Shown in pieces: positions 57,241 through 64,000 of a stretch of DNA of 64,000 nt. Origin of the DNA: Cyrtodaria siliqua (lineage: Eukaryota > Mollusca > Bivalvia > Adapedonta > Hiatellidae); the NCBI GenBank assembly GCA_037043455.1, contig JAWPHD010000092.1, positions 310,001 to 374,000 on the forward strand, read 5' to 3'. The notes under the pieces are model-generated. The model saw only the letters and a list, made by a program, of their open reading frames with translations. It had not been told where the DNA came from and did not search any database. The first letter of the stretch is position 1. Every line of letters begins with the position of its first letter. Position numbers and translations under genes: made by a program.

Positions 57241-57289
57241 TAGAGAGAGAGAGAGAGAGAGAGAGAGCGCGCAAGAGAGAGAGAGAGAT
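57241..57289. repeat. (GA)n microsatellite
   Basis: Two GA runs separated by 'gcgcgcaa'. The plus ORF over it with an RERERERE stretch is an artefact. Confidence 0.95.
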
Positions 57290-57853
57290 GAATCCTGGCT
57301 CCATGTCCTACCTACTCCTCCTGTTGAAATGTTAGTACTTTTACATTGTATTAAGTGGAAGTTTTATATGAATAAGTTGATTCAACTGCGCCTCTTTATT
57401 CCGTACTTACTGACGTAATAACATTGTATTGCCTGTTAAAACCATTAGATGTTGAAACAACATCTAGCCGCATTTAGAAGTGGTCGAATGGGAAAACAGA
57501 TTATGACTAAAATAGTTGCAATGCTTTGCCTCGATAATATCTAAGTGCCATTTTACTGCTATTTAAGTTGCAACCTTGGTGGATAACACCTTGCGCATTA
57601 GATCTGCCGATCACTACAACGCGTTGGTTTGAGCCCTGGCATGAATGACCGGGAAATGTCATCCCACTCTGACGTCACTGCCTTAATATGACCGTTCATG
57701 TTTTAACGGGGCGTGAAACCAAATTACACTGCAATACAATCACGAGCTTTTACGAGCATATGTAAACAATTACCAATTCTGCAAAATTTATATTTTAGAA
57801 GAGACTATGCTCTTCTGAATAACTGATCAGAACGGAACACGCTAAGGTTCTAC

Positions 57854-57856
<3 letters not shown>

Positions 57857-57895
<39 letters not shown>

Positions 57896-57907
57896 AAGGG
57901 GGGGGAT
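57857..57907. repeat. (GA)n and poly-G tract
   Basis: About 16 GA units followed by runs of G. The plus strand could form a G-quadruplex. Confidence 0.95.
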
Positions 57908-57949
57908 ACCGGAACCGTGCCTTACACTTACTATCGGCTCGATACACGG

Positions 57950-58660
57950 CACCGCCCGGTACACGTCATCACCCGACGGACGATGCTAAAGAAGTGTCAT
58001 AACATCCTGGGGTGTTGCTAATTATGTTTTTTTTATATAATATAAATTTACAATAACATATACGTGTATCGTTTCCTAATTTATCTGGATATGGACTTAA
58101 TTGTTAGAGTTTTCCTTTTGATGGGATGTACTTATATTTACACTGTTTTGTCAATTTGAGCTCTGAAGAAAGGATAATATCTTAATATCGATTTAAGCTA
58201 TAACCAGTGGGCCATATTGCCTACTGACCGTTCCTAGTCGGAAACCCTGTCCCAGTGTCGTCTATTGTCCTTTTCATTGTATAGTTAATTTGCTATTTGT
58301 GTTTGTGGTACAGTGCGCATCTACGGTGCCATTGCGTTTGGGTGCTGTGATTTCTATAGGACCATTTCTCTCACTATTTATTCACGTAACCACCACGTGT
58401 TAGTCTTCTGAAAACGGTTTTTTTATTTATATTTTTGTAACAGATTGCGTTACTATACAATATGAGCAAAACGAAAGCATGGTCGGAAAAGGCAGTGTAA
58501 AGAAATTATGTGAAGAAAAACATCAGTCTATAAAATAATGTATTTTTGTTATATAACCAATCACGTAAACTGTCGTATGCAATATGCCGCCGTGACATTT
58601 ACATTCTATGCTGGCGTATACGCGTTTAAATTATAGTTTAATATCCTGATCGTTTTAGCG
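57950..58660. other. Non-coding stretch with shared motif
   Basis: 'caccgcccggtacacgtcat' and 'acccgacggacga' near 57949 resemble 'gaccgcccggttaacgtcac' and 'tcccacggacga' near 60383, marking a small dispersed repeat. The 'tgaccgttcc' motif occurs near 58225. Confidence 0.5.
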
Positions 58661-58716
58661 AGCAGACCTCAATGGTTACTAAGACGCGATGCTAAACATT
58701 ACACCACGCCGCTATC
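58661..58716 (-). repeat. tRNA-like segment
   Basis: The reverse complement contains GGCGTGGTGTAATGTTTAGCATCGCG and then 'agtaacc', the same D-arm type as 43421-43482. The B-box is poor. SINE relic. Confidence 0.45.
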
Positions 58717-59752
58717 TTTATATTTAGATTCCTCAATCTCTCATCATTCTCTCATCTAATTACTTACTGCTAATATCATTAAGGTTTTATACTGCAAGAA
58801 CCGGCTGAAGAAGTTTTGTTTATCTGGAGATGAGACTTTAAAACGAAGAAATGCAATAAAATATGTTAGAAACAGTAATTTGCTGAAAATATGTCAATTA
58901 AAATATGAATAATCTAGAAAATGCCATAGGTTAGAAATTTTAAATCTAAATACATAGAACTATTTCGTAAACACGCATAAAAAGCAAAAACTCCTGGTTC
59001 TCGAGTGATTGCAGAAACACTGTTTAAATAGCCTGGTTCTTGAGTGATAACAAAAACACCGGTTAATAAATATTCTAACAATTCAGACGGTTCTTTAACT
59101 CTTTATATTTTGTTATATGTTCCCCCAAAATGTATAGCTTAAACCGATTTCTACATATTTAATACATTTTCTAACAATTAAGACATTTCTTTAACCCTTT
59201 GTTTTGTGTGTTATATTTCCCCCAAATGTATTTAGCTTAAACCGAATTCGAATTGTACATTCATCTTTTAAACAATGCACTCTCACTACGGTACAGTCAC
59301 TACAGTGTAAACAGCACGGGCAAGTATCCTGCTGTAAAAAATATGTATGAGTATACAGTCGCGAATGTTAACGTGCCTAACATGTCTCTAGAAAGTTAAA
59401 CTTTCTGCGTGATAAGCGAAATAAATATTTAGAGATATTTCAATTTCCTAATAGGTCGGTAACAGTTGTATCATAAAATTATTATTTTAAGTTTAGTTAA
59501 ACATGGGTTTTCATATAATCAATATGGGAAGTTGACCGATTGGAATACATTTAGTGTATTTAGGTAATGATATATTGATCATAAATAATTAATTTGGAGG
59601 AGCGGGGAAAATAAACTGAATGTAATTTAACCAAGACGGGTATCGTTATTATTTTGTTTTCATAAAGAAATGACAGTTATATGTTGTTATTCGAACTTGA
59701 TATCATTTCAGATACAATCAACATAACAACAGCGCGATGATCGTGTTATTAC
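58717..59752. repeat. Non-coding; small direct duplications
   Basis: 'cctggttct(c/t)gagtgat' occurs at 58995 and 59031, and 'aacaattcagac', 'tttaactctttatattttg' and 'gtt(c)cccccaaatgta' pairs occur between 59080 and 59240, indicating a diverged duplication of about 100 bp. No gene. Confidence 0.5.
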
Positions 59753-60639
59753 TTAAAGGGACTATCTTGATTGTTCTAAAGCTCGCTGTTTCCCGTTTGT
59801 TTTTCTGCATAGCATGCATTTGTTCAATCATGAATATTAATTAAATAAAAGCTGTATAACGCAAATTGTATTTGTATATTACTAACTGTTGATTATATTG
59901 CACAAGTAATATGTTAAAACTTATGGTGGAATAACGAAGAAAAAGATGAAAGCTCGAAATTATATTTACTTATATGCAACGAACGACTATCTTGCATTTT
60001 CTAAAACCGTTTCGGCTTCCCGCTAGTTTTTTTAATTGCATTGCATATCTGCAAATCATAAATAATTATTTTAATTGATTTTAATGTTGTTGAACGGCTC
60101 GTCAACACATTATAGGTAATAAATACTGATAAAGGTGATCCTTTGGAAGCAACAAACACAGAGAATAAAGCAGCATACTCGGTTTTACTGAGTCTGTTCA
60201 TGAGAAGTAATGTAGAAGCAACCCCTCTTACGCTCCCTAGCACCGGCTTAAGCGGTATTTTACTTCAAAACCGCCTATATTGGGCTCGTTGTTTCAACAA
60301 TAGGAACCCAGTAGCCTGTCCTATAATCAAATAGATTCCTATGTTGCTTTAACGAGCTCGGAAAAAAGAATCCGATACCCCAGACCGCCCGGTTAACGTC
60401 ACCATCCCACGGACGAGACTTAAAATAGTTTCAATAATTCTAAGCAACTTGTTTTTGTACAGTACTAATTGTTTATTATTACACTAATGAAAAATATATG
60501 TATAACTAATGTAGAATAAAGAAAAAACAAACATACAAAAAACCCTCTAAGTTGTTGTTAATTCTATGCAAGAGCTTAATAAATCGAGGTGATGCTTCTT
60601 TGCTTGAATATCTACGGGAAGATTGTCCCGTCCCTTTAA
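59753..60639. mobile_element. TTAA MITE, family A (copy 4), composite
   Basis: Left end TTAAAGGGACTATCTTGATT, internal 'ttgttcaatcatgaatatta', right end 'tcccgtccctttaa'. A second left-end-like sequence ('actatcttgcattttctaaa', 'cttcccgctagtttttt') at about 59986-60030 shows that two copies are joined or nested. Unrelated sequence with 'gaccgcccgg' lies between 60200 and 60420. Confidence 0.6.
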
Positions 60640-61550
60640 AATAAGTCTAAAAACGTTATGACGGATTTCAATTACGAAACGACAATTGCATTTTAAGTGC
60701 ATTTATTTGTGGAACGGAACTGAATTAACAGAACAGATAAAAAGTCTGTGAACATTTCAAGACCCACTGCCGATATGACGTCATCTGTTTGATGAATTAT
60801 ATTTTTGGACTCTTTATTACATAACCATTATGTTTCTGTCAATTTATTACACAACAACCATATTGCACGTTTACCAGTTGTGTAGATAATGGTGTATCAC
60901 CTAAAGTGCGGTTCGTGAGTAAAGTATTGACAGGTTAACGTGTTTCCTGGCGTTTACATTCTGTCTTAACTTAAGTACGTGCAGTCTGAGGTATTGATAG
61001 GAATTTAAAACCTCCCCAATAACAAATCTGCATTGAGTATTTAAATAAACGATGTTAGATTGTATGAATGGACAGAGTTGCCCAACACTGACGCAGAGGG
61101 CGTACGAGATTATGCCCGTAAGTAGCAAAAATACATTTGTAACGTTCTTACGATAAGAACCGTTATTTCAATGACCTAAATACCTGTTTTAACATCAGTG
61201 GGTTGAACGAGAATATGTTTTATCCAGAGCATGGCACCAATACTACTAATGCACTTTTCCCTTTTTTCTTGTAAAAACAACTTGGTAGCTAAACGTACTA
61301 TATATTGTGTTAACCACATAGAATGTATATTTCGTATCTATAGTTTTAAAACGTTCAGGGACTGGACCCCGCACCCTGTGTCTGCTAGCATTGGGATATC
61401 CCTCACACACTCATCCCACCCCCACTCCATTTTGTTTACCAATTTCAATGAAAGTCTATACAAACATTAATTTAAACATATTTATTCTATATCGACTGTA
61501 ACGAAAACTCTCCGAACTTATTTTAATCACTCGATGTCTTCCTGGGTAGA
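60640..61550. other. Non-coding stretch
   Basis: A perfect CRE TGACGTCA lies near 60776. ORFs on either strand are unrecognised. Confidence 0.4.
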
Positions 61551-61570
61551 ACATAACACATATGATTATG

Positions 61571-61636
61571 GCGGGTATCGAACCTACGACTTTTGGATCA
61601 TGGGTCCAACGCTCTACCACTAGACCACAGCGCTCC
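61571..61636 (-). repeat. tRNA-like segment (CAT anticodon)
   Basis: The reverse complement has TGGTCTAGTGGTAGAGCG (A-box), TTGGA-CCCATGA-TCCAA (anticodon arm with CAT and perfect stem) and GTAGGTTCGATACCC (B-box). The acceptor stem is poor. The neighbouring 'cttcctgggtagaac' is shared with the SINE at 20.5 kb, so this is a SINE head. Confidence 0.65.
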
Positions 61637-61665
61637 ACAAACATTAATAACGTTTTATATCCACG

Positions 61666-62019
61666 GTGGCATCACCATTAGTCTATGTAAACGACGTCGC
61701 TTGCCAATGTACCTCAGTGGCTTATTTTGTGCATTACATTTTTGAGAACTCAGAACTTCGTTTGTCGTTATTCCTGCTTACTTTGCATATAATACAAAAC
61801 AAGTTAGCTTCGTTTGTTTGGCAAAATACACCTGAATGTTTCAACAAATACAAGGGTCAGCTGGTGACAGTAGAAAACACATTTAACAAGTCGCTTGGTA
61901 ACTTTTACATCAGTTTCAAGATATGTTTAGTTAATTATAAAATACCAAGAATGGGAGAACTTTCAGTTGACTTGTTCAAACCAGTCATGCATTATGTGAT
62001 GAGCAAATTAGCGAAATAA
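61666..62019 (+). CDS. Unrecognised ORF, 117 aa
   Basis: Starts MASPLVYVNDVACQC and ends MHYVMSKLAK, with a hydrophobic segment (LFLLTLHII) and a WQNTPECFNKY stretch. It is the longest open frame in the last 6 kb and base use is balanced, but I do not recognise a family. It could be an exon of a decayed element. Confidence 0.3.
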   Translation: MASPLVYVNDVACQCTSVAYFVHYIFENSELRLSLFLLTLHIIQNKLASFVWQNTPECFNKYKGQLVTVENTFNKSLGNFYISFKICLVNYKIPRMGELSVDLFKPVMHYVMSKLAK

Positions 62020-62930
62020 TTACAACATAAACGGTAACGACATGCAATCCCTATGGCTAAGCTACCTGCATCTTTTCGAGTAACGCTACATTTAATTTCA
62101 TTAATATCTTGAAAGCTTTAGACCGTCAACACAGCATGCTGCATTTGCTTGCATTGTGCATGATTACAGATGTACATTAATCACGCATTCAATCCGGATA
62201 CAAGTGTCAAAACACTACATTGTTTACGTTACTTCAATAATTAAGCCAACTACTTAAAAAGACGAAGAGTACTACCTGCATTTAGCATGCATCGATCTAC
62301 ATGTACATAGTTTTAAGTCTGGTATACGAAGCTTCTGTCTGAAGTACGGACAATATTAAATATACCATGTATGTATCTGCAGGCTATGAGCAATAGACAT
62401 GATAGATGTAAAACAGTCAATCCTAATATTTACAAATATCTGTAAAGCGAAAAATATTGTGAACAAAACGAATAAATTCAAAGCATTTTATATATTACAA
62501 TTATATTTGTATTTATTTATTTTTTTGGTTCTCCCGGTTTTTCTAAAAACTGTTCCACAGAACGAAGAAAAAGAAAATATGTCTCTTTATTAATATGTAT
62601 CTTGTAATGATTATGATGTGAGGCACATCGCAAACATATAATTGACCAGAGCAATTCTATACAAGCATGACCTACTTTCTGATTTCAAATTCATGTTTAA
62701 CCCTGATCGCATGGTTGTTTAAAATACAGACCAAACTCTGCATACAGGATATTGTAACATGGTCACTGAAATTTCTTGTATTTGAACACGTGTAAATCGT
62801 TTCATTGAAACTAACACCTGTCAGAATAAATGGTGTACTCTAAATACCAGTTATTGAAAATTTATAATATAATGATGGCAGACAGGTGAAATGGACAAGC
62901 CCATCTCGATGTTTAAATCAACCAACTCGA
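62020..62930. other. Non-coding stretch
   Basis: No gene. It contains the single-arm relic of the 52-kb hairpin near 62729-62752. Confidence 0.4.
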
Positions 62931-62943
62931 TGAGACTGTGACT

Positions 62944-63000
62944 ATTACTTGTTTTGACTGTTATTACTTGTTTTGACTGTTATTACTTGTTTTGACTGTT
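62944..63000. repeat. 19-bp tandem repeat, three copies
   Basis: 'attacttgttttgactgtt' is repeated exactly three times. Confidence 0.95.
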
Positions 63001-63159
63001 GTTATTTTTTCTGGTTTATACGCTGACCGTTCCAACGCGGTACTCCTATTGTTAATTCGTTCGTATAGGCCTACTTTGACTTCATTTGTCCTTGTTATTG
63101 CTGATACAATGTCGTTTATTTTGAATGCGTGCTTTTGATTGTTTGTGTTTCGTGAATGG

Positions 63160-63412
63160 CAGTAGCGTAGCTACCTATCAGGCCAAAAGGCCCGGGCCTG
63201 CATAATTGCCGCATGCACGGTTAAAAAATATAACAATGAAATAATAGTGTATGAATTTGTTGAACTTTGAAGTGTCATTTTGCTTAAATTTACGCCTAAA
63301 ACGCACCGGAGACGTCCTACGTTTTCAATTTTTTCCGGGGAAGCAAGCCAGGACCCCATTAGAAGTAATCGGGCCTGCACATCAAAAAAGGTCTAGCTCC
63401 GCCCCTAAATGG
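63160..63412. mobile_element. Possible hAT-like element end fragments
   Basis: 'cagtagcgtagctacc' at the left and 'ggtctagctccgcccctaaa' at the right resemble degenerate CAGNGGCGTAGC hAT ends in inverted orientation. A 69-residue minus ORF inside is not recognised. No clear target duplication. Confidence 0.35.
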
Positions 63413-64000
63413 TACATTTAATATTGTATAAGCCTTTAGGTATTCGGTTCCCAACTTATTTTTCTCGTACCTTGTGTTTGAGGACGCTGTACGCTGGCCA
63501 CATTTACGCAGTATAGTTTACTGGTACCTCACGATTTCATGCTTACCCGTACGTAATAGTATGATGGCTTCAACCGATCCTTTATAGGCCTATATGTCTT
63601 CCCATTATCACCCTCGCCTTCCTAACCCATGTCATTCACATTCGAATTGATTTTAACGATGGTATGAAAAACACTGATTAAGACACATCGATATTCCCAT
63701 ATCTAGTACTTCAGAGTTTACAATACAAACACATTCAATGTGTTTCACTGAGGATCTTGTCGTTTCTCAATAAGTTGATGTCAAGCAAACAGTATAGGAT
63801 ATCAATATAATGCACGCACACTGTTTTCTTTTGCTATCAGGTTGCTCAGATAAATGCAATTTCGCAAAGTCTGTGCAACGTAACCTAAATGGATTTTGGA
63901 TAGACATATTTATAAAAAAAATTATAAAAAAATGAAATTGAAAGAGTGAAGGGCTTCTAAACGATGGCGATAATACATTCTGTAGGTTATCTTTTTTGGG
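63413..64000. other. Non-coding stretch to the window end
   Basis: No feature is supported. Confidence 0.4.

Noticed and set aside
57182..57418. ORF with RERERERE stretch
   Set aside because: Produced by a GA microsatellite.

Overview
The window is AT-rich, intron-bearing eukaryotic DNA that is almost entirely repeats and decayed transposons. Its repeat vocabulary (blocks with 'gggccataactctg', 'caaggtcaaggtca' and 'ggcgtcggcgtcc', tRNA-headed SINE-like segments, and TTAAAGGGA-ended MITEs) resembles bivalve mollusc genomes. That assignment is an inference from sequence style. I see no complete, intact host protein-coding gene.

Layout. 0-7.6 kb: a TTAA MITE, a 1.6 kb block of degenerate repeats, SINE-like pieces and several hairpin elements, including a head-to-tail hairpin dimer. 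7.7-9.9 kb: a dead L1/Tx1-like LINE on the minus strand, split by a TTAA MITE that carries a tRNA-like segment. 9.9-15.9 kb: degenerate tandem repeats and a remnant of a PIF1-type helicase. 16.0-20.5 kb: an array of OTU-protease-derived coding repeats, a promoter/exon arm, a 157-bp satellite, and a decayed gene ending in a PHD finger that reads in one frame through three stops. 20.5-24.0 kb: SINEs, a MITE and C-rich tandem DNA. 24.0-26.8 kb: a broken P-element-like transposase whose exon contains about 13 copies of a 14-codon repeat. 27.0-30.0 kb: a PIF1-like helicase gene on the minus strand with usable splice sites, but with an internal deletion and a missing exon. 30.1-32.4 kb: an inverted copy of the promoter/exon arm followed by a duplicated OTU gene fragment. 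32.4-45.6 kb: segmental duplications, an ATTGGGTC motif cluster, hairpins and minisatellites. 46.3-56.4 kb: three inverted-repeat structures, the largest about 5.6 kb, with nested hAT-like, TA-flanked and TTAA elements. 56.4-64 kb: sparse sequence with simple repeats, tRNA-like segments and two unrecognised ORFs.

The genes do not form an operon or pathway. What they share is mobile-element ancestry: LINE RT/endonuclease, P-type transposase, PIF1 helicase, OTU protease, and possibly the PHD protein. The most informative signals are the nested insertions, which give a relative chronology; the in-frame coding tandem repeats (31-aa OTU unit, 14-aa P-transposase unit); the PHD pseudogene; and the large inverted repeats.
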